Below, piece after piece: positions 1 to 9,227 of a stretch of 64,000 bases of DNA. Position 1 is the first letter of the stretch; each line of letters begins with the position of its first letter. This DNA is from Rhodospirillales bacterium (GTDB lineage Bacteria; Pseudomonadota; Alphaproteobacteria; Rhodospirillales; WMHbin7), in assembly GCA_016214125.1 (NCBI GenBank), contig JACRPC010000012.1, positions 1 through 64,000 of the forward strand, given 5' to 3'. Below the pieces are notes generated by a model. It made no database searches, was not told the origin of the DNA, and saw only the letters and a list, made by a program, of their open reading frames with translations. The position numbers and the translations under genes are program-made.

Positions 1-45
1 ATCAATAACCCGATCCCGTAAATCCTGCGAATAGGCTTTTGCCAT
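1..45 (-). mobile_element. IS630-family transposase, N-terminal 15 codons
   Basis: Read leftwards from an ATG at 45, the frame gives MAKAYSQDLRDRVID, which matches the typical N-terminus of IS630-family (DDE, Tc1/mariner-like) transposases, where the opening residues lead into a helix-turn-helix. A GGAGG ribosome binding site lies at 56-60, ten bases before the ATG. The gene leaves the window at position 1, so length and catalytic residues cannot be checked. It opens an AT-rich patch that differs sharply from the rest of the window and marks a recent insertion. Confidence 0.75.
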
Positions 46-75
46 CTCATGCTGACCTCCTTCCCAGCCAACATG

Positions 76-120
76 TTGAATCAGAATTTGACCTCTTTGG
101 GAATCCCAATTCCGATTCAA
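76..120. repeat. 13-bp imperfect inverted repeat beside the IS630 transposase
   Basis: TTGAATCAGAATT (76-88) faces AATTCCGATTCAA (108-120): 12 of 13 positions pair, around a 19-nt spacer. It lies between the transposase start and the remnant gene at 167. It may be a subterminal structure of the IS end or a small transcription-stop hairpin. The exact IS boundary cannot be fixed from one end. Confidence 0.5.
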
Positions 121-166
121 TCTATTCACAGAGGGCTCTAAGAAAACACTTTCGATTACCGACGAC

Positions 167-481
167 TTGCTGAAAATTGTAAACGAAATTGAACCTAAGG
201 CCACACTAAAATATAATAAAAATTACATTGGCATCGGCATTGATGGCGCACCTTTAAATTTTGTTGCGTTCGTCCCTAGAAAAAATAGCGTAACGATGTA
301 CATTAAGCTTACGAGATCGAAAGAGATAGACGATCAGCTAATTGACGCTGATATTGAGACATTAGATTATGTCTCTCGATGGCGGCAATATCGAGTAAAA
401 TTTGACGCAGTAATTGAAGGAAAAAAGAGAGAAGTATTGCTCGACCTGGTCCGGCAGTCACGAGAAAGCTTTGGAAGGTAG
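167..481 (+). CDS. Hypothetical protein, DUF5655-like C-terminal remnant
   Basis: This is an AT-rich frame with a TTG start at 167, unlike every other gene here. Its 104 residues run NFVAFVPRKN, then IDDQLIDADIETLDY, then a C-terminal helix LLDLVRQSRESFG. I recognise this pattern from the DUF5655-type C-terminal domain of predicted transport or restriction-associated proteins. The frame stays open back to about 92, where a TGA (89-91) stops it, and no good ribosome binding site precedes 167. It is therefore probably the tail of a longer gene cut off by the adjacent IS element, not an intact gene. It converges on the SDR gene at 489 with only 7 bases between the stops. The family call is from memory of the motif pattern. 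Confidence 0.45.
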   Translation: MLKIVNEIEPKATLKYNKNYIGIGIDGAPLNFVAFVPRKNSVTMYIKLTRSKEIDDQLIDADIETLDYVSRWRQYRVKFDAVIEGKKREVLLDLVRQSRESFGR

Positions 482-488
482 CCCCCCC

Positions 489-1223
489 CTACACCCTCAC
501 CCGCTCCCCTTGCCGCTGACACCCGGCCTCGGCCAGTTCGACGAAGCGATCGGTGATCGCCTCGGGGGGCGTGAGCTTGGCGGCGTCTTCGCCTGGAAAG
601 GCGGTGGCGCGCAGGCGCGTGCGCACCACGCCCGGATCGAGCAGGTTCACCTTCACCTTGGTCTTGGCCAACTCGCCGGCATAGGTCAGCACCAGGGCTT
701 CCAAAGCGGCCTTGGTCGCCGCATAGGCCCCCCAATAGGGAAAGACGCCTCGGGTGACGCCGCTGGTAACGAAAATCCCCCGCCCAGCCTCGCTTAGGCG
801 CAAGAGCGGGTCCATCGAGCGGATCAGCCGCCAATTGGCGGTCAGATTCACCGCCACGGTTTCGTCCCACACCTTGTGGTCGATATGACCGACCGGCGCC
901 AGCATGCCCAGAACGCCGGCGTTGGCGACCAGCACGTCGAGGCGGCCGAAGCGCTGGTAAAGGGCGGCGCCGATCTTGTCGATCATCGCGAAATCGCGCA
1001 GATCGCCGGGCACCAGCACCGGCGGCGGATGGCCGGCCTGGCGGATGGCATCGTCCAATTCCTCGAGCGCGCCCTGGGTGCGGGCCACCAGCACCACCGT
1101 GGCCCCCTCTTGGGCGAAGCGTTTGGCCACCGCCGCCCCGATGCCGCGCGACGCGCCGGTGACCAGCGCCACCCGCCCGGCCAGCCGCCCAGCTAGCCGC
1201 CCGCCGCCCTCGCCGGCGCTCAT
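489..1223 (-). CDS. SDR-family NAD(P)-dependent oxidoreductase
   Basis: A 244-residue short-chain dehydrogenase of classical size. The Rossmann motif TGASRGIG is near residue 20, NAG near residue 95, the catalytic serine lies in VTSGVTRG, and YAATK supplies the catalytic Tyr and Lys. The substrate cannot be read from the sequence; the overall pattern resembles YciK-like SDRs. The start at 1223 is chosen because its ATG overlaps the purF stop as ATGA, the same coupling seen repeatedly in this operon. A longer frame up to 1316 would lie inside purF. It is the last gene of the leftward superoperon. Confidence 0.85.
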   Translation of the reverse strand: MSAGEGGGRLAGRLAGRVALVTGASRGIGAAVAKRFAQEGATVVLVARTQGALEELDDAIRQAGHPPPVLVPGDLRDFAMIDKIGAALYQRFGRLDVLVANAGVLGMLAPVGHIDHKVWDETVAVNLTANWRLIRSMDPLLRLSEAGRGIFVTSGVTRGVFPYWGAYAATKAALEALVLTYAGELAKTKVKVNLLDPGVVRTRLRATAFPGEDAAKLTPPEAITDRFVELAEAGCQRQGERVRV

Positions 1224-2674
1224 GATTCGGCGAGCAGCGACAATTGGCGGTTCACTTCGCCGCCCTGCTGATCGGAAAGCGGCACCGGATAATCGCCGGT
1301 GAAGCAGGCGTCGCAATAGCGCCGCGATTCGCCCAGGCGGGCGCCGGTGCCCACCGCGCGGTAAAGCCCCTCGATCGAGATGAAGGCTAGGGAATCGACG
1401 CCGATTTCCTTGGCCATCCCGGCCAGATCGTAGCGCGCCGCCAAAAGCTTGTCGCGCTCGGGCGTGTCGATGCCGAAGAAGCAGGAATGGGTGGTGGGCG
1501 GGCTCGAGATGCGCATATGCACCTCGGCGGCGCCGGCCTGGCGCACCATGGTGACGATCTTGGTCGAGGTGGTGCCGCGCACGATCGAATCATCGACCAG
1601 GATCACCCGCTTGCCGGCGATCTCGGCCCGATTGGCGTTGTGCTTCATCTTGACGCCCAGATGGCGGATGCCGTCGGTGGGTTCGATGAAGGTGCGCCCG
1701 ACATAATGGTTGCGGATGATGCCAAGCTCGAAGGGCACGCCGGCTTCTTCGGCATAGCCGATGGCGGCCGGCACGCCGGAATCGGGCACCGGAATCACCA
1801 CATCGGCCGGCACATGGCTTTCGCGGGCCAATTCGGCGCCGATGCGCTTGCGCGTCTGATAGACGCTCACCCCTTCCAGCAGGGTGTCGGGGCGGGCGAA
1901 ATAGATGTATTCGAAGATGCAGAAGCGCCTAGGCGCCTTGGGGAAGGGCTTGATCGAGCGCACGCCCTGATCGTCGAGGATCACCAATTCGCCTGGCTCG
2001 ATGTCGCGCACGAACTGGGCGCCCAGAATATCGAGCGCGCAAGTCTCCGAGGCCAGGATGTGGGCGTTCTCCAGCCGGCCCAGCACCAGCGGACGGAAGC
2101 CATGGGGATCGCGCACCCCGATCACCGAACGCGCCGTCAGCGCCACCAGCGAATAGGCGCCCTCGACCTGCCTGAGCGCGTCGATGATGCGGTCCTCGAC
2201 GGTGGAAAAGGCGCTCTTGGCGATCAGATGGATGATCACCTCGGTATCCGTGGTCGATTGGAACAGGCAGCCGCGGCGCACCAGATCGCGCCTTAAGCCC
2301 AGCGCGTTGGTGAGGTTGCCGTTATGGCCGATCGCCAGGCCGCCGAACTCGAACTCGGCGAACAGGGGCTGGACGTTGCGCAGCAGGGTCTCGCCGGTGG
2401 TGGAATAGCGGACATGGCCGATCGCCCGGCTGCCCTTCAATTCGCGCATCGTCGCTTCCTGGGCGAAATGGTCGCTCACCACGCCCAGGCCCTTGGCGTT
2501 GAAGAAGCGCTTGCCGTCCGAGGCGACGATGCCCGCCGCCTCCTGGCCCCGGTGCTGGAGCGCGTGCAGGCCCAGCGCGACGTGCGCCGCCGCGCTGGGA
2601 TGGCCGAAGATGCCGAAGATGCCGCATTCCTCATGCGGGCGGTCGTCGTCGCGGGGCCCTGGGGCGGGAAGCAT
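1220..2674 (-). CDS. purF: Amidophosphoribosyltransferase
   Basis: Catalyses the first committed step of purine synthesis, PRPP plus glutamine to 5-phosphoribosylamine, in the cytoplasm. The N-terminal glutamine amidotransferase (Ntn) domain begins with the nucleophile in [10 protein letters not shown]. The roughly 16 residues before that Cys would be a removable propeptide. The PRPP-binding motif [13 protein letters not shown] lies in the C-terminal phosphoribosyltransferase domain. Length (484 aa) is normal. The ATG at 2674 is preferred because GAGG sits six bases upstream; a TTG at 2686 is possible. It lies between cvpA and the SDR gene, the common cvpA-purF arrangement. Confidence 0.96.
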   Translation of the reverse strand: MLPAPGPRDDDRPHEECGIFGIFGHPSAAAHVALGLHALQHRGQEAAGIVASDGKRFFNAKGLGVVSDHFAQEATMRELKGSRAIGHVRYSTTGETLLRNVQPLFAEFEFGGLAIGHNGNLTNALGLRRDLVRRGCLFQSTTDTEVIIHLIAKSAFSTVEDRIIDALRQVEGAYSLVALTARSVIGVRDPHGFRPLVLGRLENAHILASETCALDILGAQFVRDIEPGELVILDDQGVRSIKPFPKAPRRFCIFEYIYFARPDTLLEGVSVYQTRKRIGAELARESHVPADVVIPVPDSGVPAAIGYAEEAGVPFELGIIRNHYVGRTFIEPTDGIRHLGVKMKHNANRAEIAGKRVILVDDSIVRGTTSTKIVTMVRQAGAAEVHMRISSPPTTHSCFFGIDTPERDKLLAARYDLAGMAKEIGVDSLAFISIEGLYRAVGTGARLGESRRYCDACFTGDYPVPLSDQQGGEVNRQLSLLAES

Positions 2675-2691
2675 GGCGTTCCTCAACCTTC

Positions 2692-3360
2692 CTATTGCGT
2701 CGACTTGATCAGCTTGTCCATATCACGACGTTCGGCGTTGCCGTAACCGCTTTTCGACTTCTCGGGCTCCGCCTTGGGCTCCGGCCGGGTCAGCTTGTCC
2801 AGCAACTTCTTGGTCTCCAGCGCGTCCTTGGCCTGATCGGCGGCCTGTTTGGCGGCCCGCTCGGCGCCGCCGATCTCGTTGGGCAGCAAGGATTCGATCA
2901 ACGCCACGCCTTGTTCCAGCAACGGCCGGCTCTTGGCCTTCATCATCCAATCGGGGCGCTCGTCCTCGGGCAAGATCCAGATCGCGCTCATATAAAGCAG
3001 GCAGACGATCACCGCGCCCCGTGCCAGCCCGAACAGGAAGCCCAGCGAGCGGTCGAGCATGTTCAACTGGCTGTCGCGTACGCTGGACGAAATCGCCTTG
3101 GTGATCATCGACAGCACCAGAAGCGAAACCAGGAAGATCGCCGCCCCGGCCGCCAGATCGGCCAGCCAGTTGATCGATATATAGGCGCGGGCGTAGGGGC
3201 GCGCCAGGGGCAAGCCGTAAAGGGCGGCAAAGGCGGCGCCCACCCAGGTCGCCATCGCCAACAGCTCATGCACCAGACCGCGCGCATAGGCGAAGAGCCC
3301 GGACAGCAGCAGCACCACGGCCACCGCGATATCGGCCCCGTTAACCGGCCAACCTTCCAT
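2692..3360 (-). CDS. cvpA: CvpA-family inner-membrane protein
   Basis: A 222-residue protein with about four hydrophobic segments in its first 130 residues, followed by a charged, lysine- and glutamate-rich cytoplasmic tail. This is the usual CvpA build. The first segment (IAVAVVLLLSGLFAYARG) carries the typical CvpA ending. The family is linked to colicin V production and envelope homeostasis; its biochemical role is not settled. The ATG at 3360 overlaps the end of radA by 20 bases, so its ribosome binding site lies inside radA. purF follows closely, as in many proteobacteria. Confidence 0.85.
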   Translation of the reverse strand: MEGWPVNGADIAVAVVLLLSGLFAYARGLVHELLAMATWVGAAFAALYGLPLARPYARAYISINWLADLAAGAAIFLVSLLVLSMITKAISSSVRDSQLNMLDRSLGFLFGLARGAVIVCLLYMSAIWILPEDERPDWMMKAKSRPLLEQGVALIESLLPNEIGGAERAAKQAADQAKDALETKKLLDKLTRPEPKAEPEKSKSGYGNAERRDMDKLIKSTQ

Positions 3361-4753
3361 GGGAATCCGCCTTGAGGGGCTTGGGGTTGGGTCGTTTGAA
3401 GAGCGCCACCAGATCATGCAGGTGGCCGATCTCGGTCAGGGCGAAGCCGCCGGGCAGATTGGCGCTCTTGCGCCCGGCCCGCCTGGGCAGGCAGGCGCCG
3501 GCGAAGCCCAGCTTGGCCGCTTCCTTGAGCCGCGATTCCTCCTGACCGACCGGACGGACCTCGCCCGACAGGCCGACCTCGCCGAACATCACCCGATCGG
3601 CCGGGGCCGGCTGATCGGTGGCCGAGGAGAGCAGCGCGGCGGCCACCGCCAGATCGGCCGCCGGCTCGGAAATGCGCAGGCCGCCCGCCACGTTGAGATA
3701 GACGTCGTTGCCGCCCAGCGACAGGCCGCAGCGCGCATCGAGCACCGCCAGGAGCATCGCCAACCGGCCGCTGTCCCAGCCGACCACGGCGCGCCTTGGC
3801 GCGGCCAGCGACGAGGGCGCCACCAAGGCCTGCATCTCGACCAGCATCGGCCGCGTGCCCTCGACCCCGGCGAAAACGCAGGAGCCGCTGACATTGCCGC
3901 GCCGCTCGGCCAGGAACAGGGCCGAGGGATTCTCGACCTCGACCAGCCCCTTGTCGGTCATCTCGAAAACGCCGATCTCGTCGGTGGGGCCGAAGCGGTT
4001 CTTGACGGCGCGCAAAATGCGATAGGCATGGCCGCGCTCGCCCTCGAAATAAAGGACGGTGTCGACCATGTGCTCGAGCACGCGCGGACCGGCGATCTGG
4101 CCTTCCTTGGTGACATGGCCAACCAGGAACAAGACGAAGCCTTTCCGCTTGGCGATGCGGATCAGTTCGGCCGCCGAGGCGCGGACCTGGGCCACCGTGC
4201 CCGGCGCCGAATCGAGCGAATCGAGATAGACGGTCTGGATGGAATCGATCACCACCAGCCCGGGCGGGTTGGCGGCGTCCAGGGTGGCGGCGATGTCGCG
4301 CACGCTGGTGGCCGCCGCCAGTTGCACCGCCGCGCCGGAAAGGCCCAGCCGCCTCGCCCGCAGCCGCACCTGATCGACCGCCTCCTCGCCCGAGACATAC
4401 AGCACGCCGGTCTGACCGGCCAGCCGGGCGGCGGCTTGGAGCAGAAGGGTCGATTTGCCGATGCCGGGATCACCGCCCACCAAAAGCGCCGAGCCGGGCA
4501 CCAGCCCGCCGCCGGTCACCCGATCAAGCTCCTTGATGCCGGTGGTCTGGCGCACCAGGGGCGCCTCGGCGCCCTCGAGACCGACGATCTCGATCTTGCG
4601 CCCGGCCTTGCCCGACAGGCCCTTGGGCGGCGCCTGGCGCGCCGCCTCCTCGATGATCGAGTTCCAGGCGTTGCAGGATTCGCAGCGCCCGCTCCATTTC
4701 GGCGTCACCGCCCCGCATTCCTGGCAGACATATTGGGCGGCGGCGCGGGCCAC
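3341..4753 (-). CDS. radA: DNA repair protein RadA
   Basis: A RecA-like ATPase that promotes branch migration in recombinational repair. It has a C4 zinc finger (C10, C13, C24, C27), a Walker A motif GGDPGIGKST near residue 95, the RadA-specific KNRFG motif, and a C-terminal Lon-protease-like domain. The GTG at 4753 is chosen because the zinc finger begins ten residues later and the upstream ABC gene ends two bases before it. A longer open frame to 4966 would run inside the ABC gene. Length (470 aa) fits the family. Confidence 0.95.
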   Translation of the reverse strand: MARAAAQYVCQECGAVTPKWSGRCESCNAWNSIIEEAARQAPPKGLSGKAGRKIEIVGLEGAEAPLVRQTTGIKELDRVTGGGLVPGSALLVGGDPGIGKSTLLLQAAARLAGQTGVLYVSGEEAVDQVRLRARRLGLSGAAVQLAAATSVRDIAATLDAANPPGLVVIDSIQTVYLDSLDSAPGTVAQVRASAAELIRIAKRKGFVLFLVGHVTKEGQIAGPRVLEHMVDTVLYFEGERGHAYRILRAVKNRFGPTDEIGVFEMTDKGLVEVENPSALFLAERRGNVSGSCVFAGVEGTRPMLVEMQALVAPSSLAAPRRAVVGWDSGRLAMLLAVLDARCGLSLGGNDVYLNVAGGLRISEPAADLAVAAALLSSATDQPAPADRVMFGEVGLSGEVRPVGQEESRLKEAAKLGFAGACLPRRAGRKSANLPGGFALTEIGHLHDLVALFKRPNPKPLKADSHGRLAG

Positions 4754-4755
4754 GA

Positions 4756-5529
4756 TCAGACCTTCACTTCCATCTTGATCGGGCCCTCGGCGCGACCGTG
4801 GATGAATTGATCGACATAGGGATTGCCCGATTGGTCGATGGTCTTGGTCGGCCCCTGCCAGACGATCTTGCCCTTGTAGATCATGGCGATGCGGTCGGCG
4901 ATCTTGCGCGCCGAGGCCATGTCGTGGGTGATCGACAAGGCCGAGGCGCCCAATTCGCGCACGCACTTGATGATCAGGTTGTTGATGACGTCGGCCATGA
5001 TCGGGTCGAGCCCGGTGGTCGGCTCGTCGAAGAAGATGATCTCGGGTTCGGCGGCGATGGCGCGCGCCAGGGCGACGCGCTTTTGCATGCCGCCCGACAG
5101 TTCGGCCGGCGACAACTCACCCACTTCGGGCCCCAGCCCCACCTGGGCCAGCTTCTCGATCGCCTTGTCGCGGGCCTTGGTCCGTTCCATGCGCCGGCCC
5201 TGAATCAGGCCAAAGGCCACGTTCTCCCACACCGGCAGGCTGTCGAACAGGGCCGAACCTTGAAAGAGCATGCCGAACTTGCGCAGCACCTCTTCGCGCT
5301 CGGCCGGGTCCATGCCCAGCACCTCCTGGCCGTCGACCTTGATGCTGCCCTTTTCGGGCACCAGAAGGCCGAGTACGCATTTCAGCATCACCGACTTGCC
5401 GGTGCCCGAGCCACCGATCACCACCACCGATTCGCCCTTGCCCACGGTGAGCGACAGGCCGTCCAGCACCACTTTGGGGCCGAAGGCCTTGTGGACGTCG
5501 CGCAGTTCGATCTTGGGTGCCTCGGTCAT
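4756..5529 (-). CDS. ABC transporter ATP-binding protein, MlaF type
   Basis: A 257-residue ABC ATPase with Walker A GGSGTGKS near residue 40, signature LSGGMQKR, and Walker B IIFFDEPTTGLD. The MQKR form of the signature and the partner MlaE permease place it with MlaF/Ttg2A proteins of the Mce-linked systems, which maintain outer-membrane lipid asymmetry. The ATG at 5529 overlaps the TGA of the permease gene as ATGA. No MlaD, MlaC or MlaB gene is present here, so those partners must lie elsewhere. Confidence 0.9.
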   Translation of the reverse strand: MTEAPKIELRDVHKAFGPKVVLDGLSLTVGKGESVVVIGGSGTGKSVMLKCVLGLLVPEKGSIKVDGQEVLGMDPAEREEVLRKFGMLFQGSALFDSLPVWENVAFGLIQGRRMERTKARDKAIEKLAQVGLGPEVGELSPAELSGGMQKRVALARAIAAEPEIIFFDEPTTGLDPIMADVINNLIIKCVRELGASALSITHDMASARKIADRIAMIYKGKIVWQGPTKTIDQSGNPYVDQFIHGRAEGPIKMEVKV

Positions 5530-6302
5530 CGTGAAAAGAACAGTTCGGTGATGAAGTAGTTGAAGACCAGAATGAGGATCGAGGCCGAGACGACGGCGTT
5601 GGTGGTCGCCGCGCCGACGCCCTGGGCGCCGCCCTTCGAATGGTAGCCGTGATAGCAGCCCATCAAGGTCACCAGGAAGCCGAAGACGGCGGCCTTGACC
5701 AGGCCGGACACGACGTCGATGGTTTCCAGATATTCGAAGGTCTTGGTGATGTAGGTGGCGGCGTTGAAGCCAAGCTTGTAGACGCTGATCAGGTAGCCGC
5801 CGAAGATGCCGATGATGTCGCCCACCAGCACCAGGATCGGCAGCATGGTGAGCCCGGCGATCAGCCTGGGCGCCACCAGATACTTCATCGGGTTGGTCGA
5901 CAGCGTGGTGAGCGCGTCGATCTGCTCGGTCACCCGCATGGTGCCGATCTCGGCCGCCATGGCGGCACCGATCCGCCCGGCCACCATCAGCCCGGCAAGC
6001 ACCGGCCCCAGCTCGCGGGTCATCGAGAGCACGACCACGGTCGCCACCGCGCCCTCGGCCGAGAAGCGGGCGAAACCGGTGTAGCTTTGCAAAGCCAGCA
6101 CCATACCCGAGAAGATGGTGGTCAAGCCCACCACCGGCAGCGAGTAATAGCCGATCTCGACCATCTGGCGCAGGATCAGGCGGAAGAAGAAGGGCGGTCG
6201 CACGCAATGCCCCACCGCCTGGGCGGTGAACAGGGACAACCGTCCGGTAGTGACCAGAAAGGCGATGATCACCCGGCCGATGGTGGCGAGAAAATCGAGC
6301 AC
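5526..6302 (-). CDS. MlaE-family lipid ABC permease
   Basis: A 258-residue inner-membrane permease with about six hydrophobic segments and the MlaE signature EIGTMRVTEQIDAL near residue 130. With the overlapping ATPase gene it forms the core of a phospholipid ABC transporter. The start is GTG at 6302, three bases after the alr stop. It lies in the dnaB-alr-radA operon. Confidence 0.9.
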   Translation of the reverse strand: MLDFLATIGRVIIAFLVTTGRLSLFTAQAVGHCVRPPFFFRLILRQMVEIGYYSLPVVGLTTIFSGMVLALQSYTGFARFSAEGAVATVVVLSMTRELGPVLAGLMVAGRIGAAMAAEIGTMRVTEQIDALTTLSTNPMKYLVAPRLIAGLTMLPILVLVGDIIGIFGGYLISVYKLGFNAATYITKTFEYLETIDVVSGLVKAAVFGFLVTLMGCYHGYHSKGGAQGVGAATTNAVVSASILILVFNYFITELFFSR

Positions 6303-6305
6303 GTT

Positions 6306-7394
6306 CTAATCCCCGATATAGCGGCGCCGGTAGCGCCGCCCCAGACGGGTGAGGATTTCATAGCCGATGGTGCCGGCGCGCGCGGCCACCGCATCGACCG
6401 GATTGCCGGGCCCGATGAGGTCGATGAATCCGCCCACCCGCGCCAAGTGGGGATCGGCGTCGGTCACGTCGAAGGTGATCAGATCCATGGATACCCGTCC
6501 GACCAGCGGCACCGCCCGTCCCCCCAGATAACCCTCGCCCCGGCCGCTTAGCGAGCGCGGATAGCCGTCGGCATAGCCGGCGGCGACCGTGGCGATCCGG
6601 CTCTTGCGGCCGATCGCGTGGGTCGCACCATAGCCAACGGTGGCGGGGGTGTCAACGTCGCGGACCTGCAGGATTCTTCCTTGCAAATGAACGACTTGAG
6701 CCATCGGTTGGGCCGCGCCGGGCGTCGGGTTGACGCCATAGAGGGCGGCGCCCGGGCGAACCAGATCGAGGTGATAATCCGACCCCAAAAAAATGCCCGA
6801 GGAATTGGCCAGGCTGGCGCGCACGCCCGGCAGTTCGGCCAGCAATTCACGAAACCGGCCAAGCTGGGCCGGGTTCATCGGATGGTTGGGCTCCTCGGAA
6901 CAGGCAAGGTGGCTCATCGCCAGCACCAGCGAGCCCTTGGCCAGCCTTGGCGCCAGCCGCTTGGCGTCGTCGAGGGACAGCCCCAGCCGGTTCATGCCGG
7001 TGTCGACATGGAGCGCCGAGGGGAAGCGCCCCTTGCTGGTGGCCAGCCACGCTTCGACCTGATTGGCGCTGTTCAAGACCGGAATGAGACCCTGTTCGAC
7101 GAACAGGCCTTCGGCCCCCGGCGCCGGACCTTCCAGCACATAAAGCCGGGCCTGGGGCAGCAGCGGTTTCAGCTCCAGCCCTTCCTCGGGGGTGGCGACG
7201 AAGAAATCGACGCAGCCGGCCCGAGCCAACGCGGGCGCCACCTTGGCGGCGCCCAGACCGTAGGCATCGGCCTTCACCACCGCCGAGGCCTGCGCGCCCG
7301 ATTTCAGGCGCCCGGCCAAGAGCCGCCAATTGGCCGCGATGGCGGTCCGATCGATGGTGAGCACCGAGGCCGGATCGGCGGCCCCGCTAGTCAT
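6306..7394 (-). CDS. alr: Alanine racemase
   Basis: A PLP enzyme converting L-alanine to D-alanine for peptidoglycan. The PLP lysine lies in VVKADAYGLG (Lys41), and the AAGYADGYPR segment typical of Alr is in the C-terminal beta domain. Length (362 aa) is normal. The ATG at 7394 overlaps the last bases of dnaB by 8 nt, and dnaB-alr is a conserved order in Alphaproteobacteria. Confidence 0.95.
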   Translation of the reverse strand: MTSGAADPASVLTIDRTAIAANWRLLAGRLKSGAQASAVVKADAYGLGAAKVAPALARAGCVDFFVATPEEGLELKPLLPQARLYVLEGPAPGAEGLFVEQGLIPVLNSANQVEAWLATSKGRFPSALHVDTGMNRLGLSLDDAKRLAPRLAKGSLVLAMSHLACSEEPNHPMNPAQLGRFRELLAELPGVRASLANSSGIFLGSDYHLDLVRPGAALYGVNPTPGAAQPMAQVVHLQGRILQVRDVDTPATVGYGATHAIGRKSRIATVAAGYADGYPRSLSGRGEGYLGGRAVPLVGRVSMDLITFDVTDADPHLARVGGFIDLIGPGNPVDAVAARAGTIGYEILTRLGRRYRRRYIGD

Positions 7395-8916
7395 GGCTTT
7401 CGGGGAGGTGGTCGTCCGGGACGTAATCGGCGAACTTGGTGAGCGAGCCCTCGAAGAACAAGGTCACGGTGCCGATCGGGCCGTGACGCTGCTTGGCGAC
7501 GATCACCTCCGCCTTGTTGCCCGACTTGTGCAGGCGGTCGTGCCAGTCCTCGTAGCGCCTGTTGTATTTGTCGTCGGTTTCCTCGGGCCGCCGGGCGGGT
7601 TCGGCCCGGGACAGATAGTATTCCTCGCGGAAGACGAACATCACCACGTCGGCATCTTGCTCGATCGAGCCCGATTCACGCAGATCGGCCAGTTGCGGGC
7701 GCTTGTCTTCGCGCTGTTCGACGGCGCGCGACAATTGCGAAAGCGCCAGCACCGGCACCTCCAACTCCTTCGCCAGGGCCTTGAGGCTGCGGGTGATGTC
7801 GCTGATTTCCTGGACCCGGTTCTCGTTCTTCGAGCCTTGGGTGGGGCGAAGAAGCTGCAGATAGTCGATGACGATCATCCCCAGCCCCTGCTGGCGCTTC
7901 AGACGCCTAGCGCGCGTGCGCACCGCCGAAACGGTGAGCGCCGGCGAATCGTCGATGAACAGCTTGAGCGAAGCCAGCTCGTTCGAGGCGGTGACCAGGC
8001 GAGGAAATTCCTCGTTGGCCAATTCGCCTTGGCGAATCTTGTGCGAGGGCAGGCCGGTGCGCTCGGCCAGGATGCGGGTCGCCAACTGCTCGGCGCTCAT
8101 TTCCAACGAGAAGAAGGCGACCACGGCGCCGTCGATCGTTCGCCGCTGCCCGGCCTCGTCGACCTCTTCGCGCAGCGCCTTGGCGGCGTTGTAGGCGATG
8201 TTGGTGGCCAAGGCCGTCTTGCCCATCGAGGGCCGGCCGGCCAGGATGATGAGGTCCGAGGGATGCAGGCCGCCCAGTTTCTTGTCGAGATCGACCAGCC
8301 CGGTCGGCACGCCGGACAGCTTGCCTTCGCGCTGATGCGCCGCCGCCGCCATCGCCAGCGCATCGGACAGCGCCTTGCCGAAGGGCGACGGCCCGCCCTC
8401 GTGCTGGCCGGTCTCGGCCAGATTGTAAAGGCGGTTCTCGGCCTCCTCGATCTGGTCGGTGGCGGTCTCCTCGATCTTGGAATCGAAGGCCTCGTTGACC
8501 ATGTCCTCGCCCAGCGCGATCAGCTCGCGGCGCAGGAACAGGTCGTGGATGATCCGGCCATAGGATTCGGCGTTGATGATGGTGACCACGCTGGCCGCCA
8601 GCCTTGCCAGATACTGGGTGCCGCCGATCTCGGCCAAAGCGCCGTCGCTTTCGAAGAAGGCCTTGAGCGTCACCGGATTGGCCAATTGGCCGCGCTCGAT
8701 CAGCTTGCCCGCCGCTTCGTAGACCCGGCCGTGAATGGGATCGGCGAAATGCTCGGGGCGCAGGAATTCCGACACCTTCTCATAGGCGCGGTTGTTGGCG
8801 AGGATGGCGCCCAGCAGCGCCTGCTCGGCCTCGTCGTTGCGCGGCGGCTGGCGGAAGCGCGGCAGCGCTTCGCCAAACGAGGACGCCAGATCGGGAGGTG
8901 TCAGGGTGGTCGGCAT
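7387..8916 (-). CDS. dnaB: Replicative DNA helicase DnaB
   Basis: A hexameric 5'-3' helicase of the replication fork. The N-terminal domain (AEQALLGAILANN near residue 35) precedes a RecA-like domain with Walker A AGRPSMGKTALA and Walker B MIVIDYLQLL. There is no intein. The ATG at 8916 gives 509 aa; a TTG at 8940 is possible but has a poorer context. The usual upstream neighbour rplI is separated from it here by an inserted methyltransferase gene. Confidence 0.96.
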   Translation of the reverse strand: MPTTLTPPDLASSFGEALPRFRQPPRNDEAEQALLGAILANNRAYEKVSEFLRPEHFADPIHGRVYEAAGKLIERGQLANPVTLKAFFESDGALAEIGGTQYLARLAASVVTIINAESYGRIIHDLFLRRELIALGEDMVNEAFDSKIEETATDQIEEAENRLYNLAETGQHEGGPSPFGKALSDALAMAAAAHQREGKLSGVPTGLVDLDKKLGGLHPSDLIILAGRPSMGKTALATNIAYNAAKALREEVDEAGQRRTIDGAVVAFFSLEMSAEQLATRILAERTGLPSHKIRQGELANEEFPRLVTASNELASLKLFIDDSPALTVSAVRTRARRLKRQQGLGMIVIDYLQLLRPTQGSKNENRVQEISDITRSLKALAKELEVPVLALSQLSRAVEQREDKRPQLADLRESGSIEQDADVVMFVFREEYYLSRAEPARRPEETDDKYNRRYEDWHDRLHKSGNKAEVIVAKQRHGPIGTVTLFFEGSLTKFADYVPDDHLPESHD

Positions 8917-9039
8917 GGGAGAGGACCCTAGCAGGGCCAAGGTCCCCCGCGTGTGACGAGAGTTGTGGGGAAAACGTGGTACCGGGGGACAGTTCGCTGG
9001 CGGAACGGAATGGACGCGACGGCGATCCTTAAATCGGCG

Positions 9040-9063
9040 CGAGGCGCCCCTAGGGGCGCCTCG
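9040..9063. repeat. 24-bp perfect palindrome upstream of dnaB
   Basis: The arms GAGGCGCCCC and GGGGCGCCTC meet at a central TA, and one more C/G pair closes the outside, so the element is perfectly self-complementary. No U-run follows on the minus strand, while a short A-run follows on the plus strand, so it is not a standard terminator for either. It may be a protein-binding site or an RNA hairpin in the leader between the methyltransferase gene and dnaB. Confidence 0.5.
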
Positions 9064-9090
9064 GCAAAAAACGATGCGGGAAGGCCGCTT

Positions 9091-9175
9091 AGAGCCTGAC
9101 CGAAAAAAAGTCTAGTGAAATCCGCAGGTTATGGCTTCATTGGCCTGCGGCGACACAATGGAAAACAGATGTCCG
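9091..9175 (+). repeat. 85-bp direct repeat, copy 1
   Basis: This copy begins AGAGCCTGACCGAAAA and ends CAATGGAAAACAGATGTCCG. It matches 9991-10074 in the same orientation at roughly 80% by eye with a single-base gap. The two copies bracket the methyltransferase gene exactly, one just after its stop and one just before its ribosome binding site. No open frame of its own is convincing. Confidence 0.75.
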
Positions 9176-9227
9176 AAAAGCTGTTGCGCGGCGCAGCCAT
9201 TGGCAATCCGCCGGATGCCCCAACCCA

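Noticed and set aside
5640-6551. 303-residue frame antisense to mlaE and alr
   Set aside because: His/Gln/Gly-rich antisense frame without motifs; mlaE and alr are certain.
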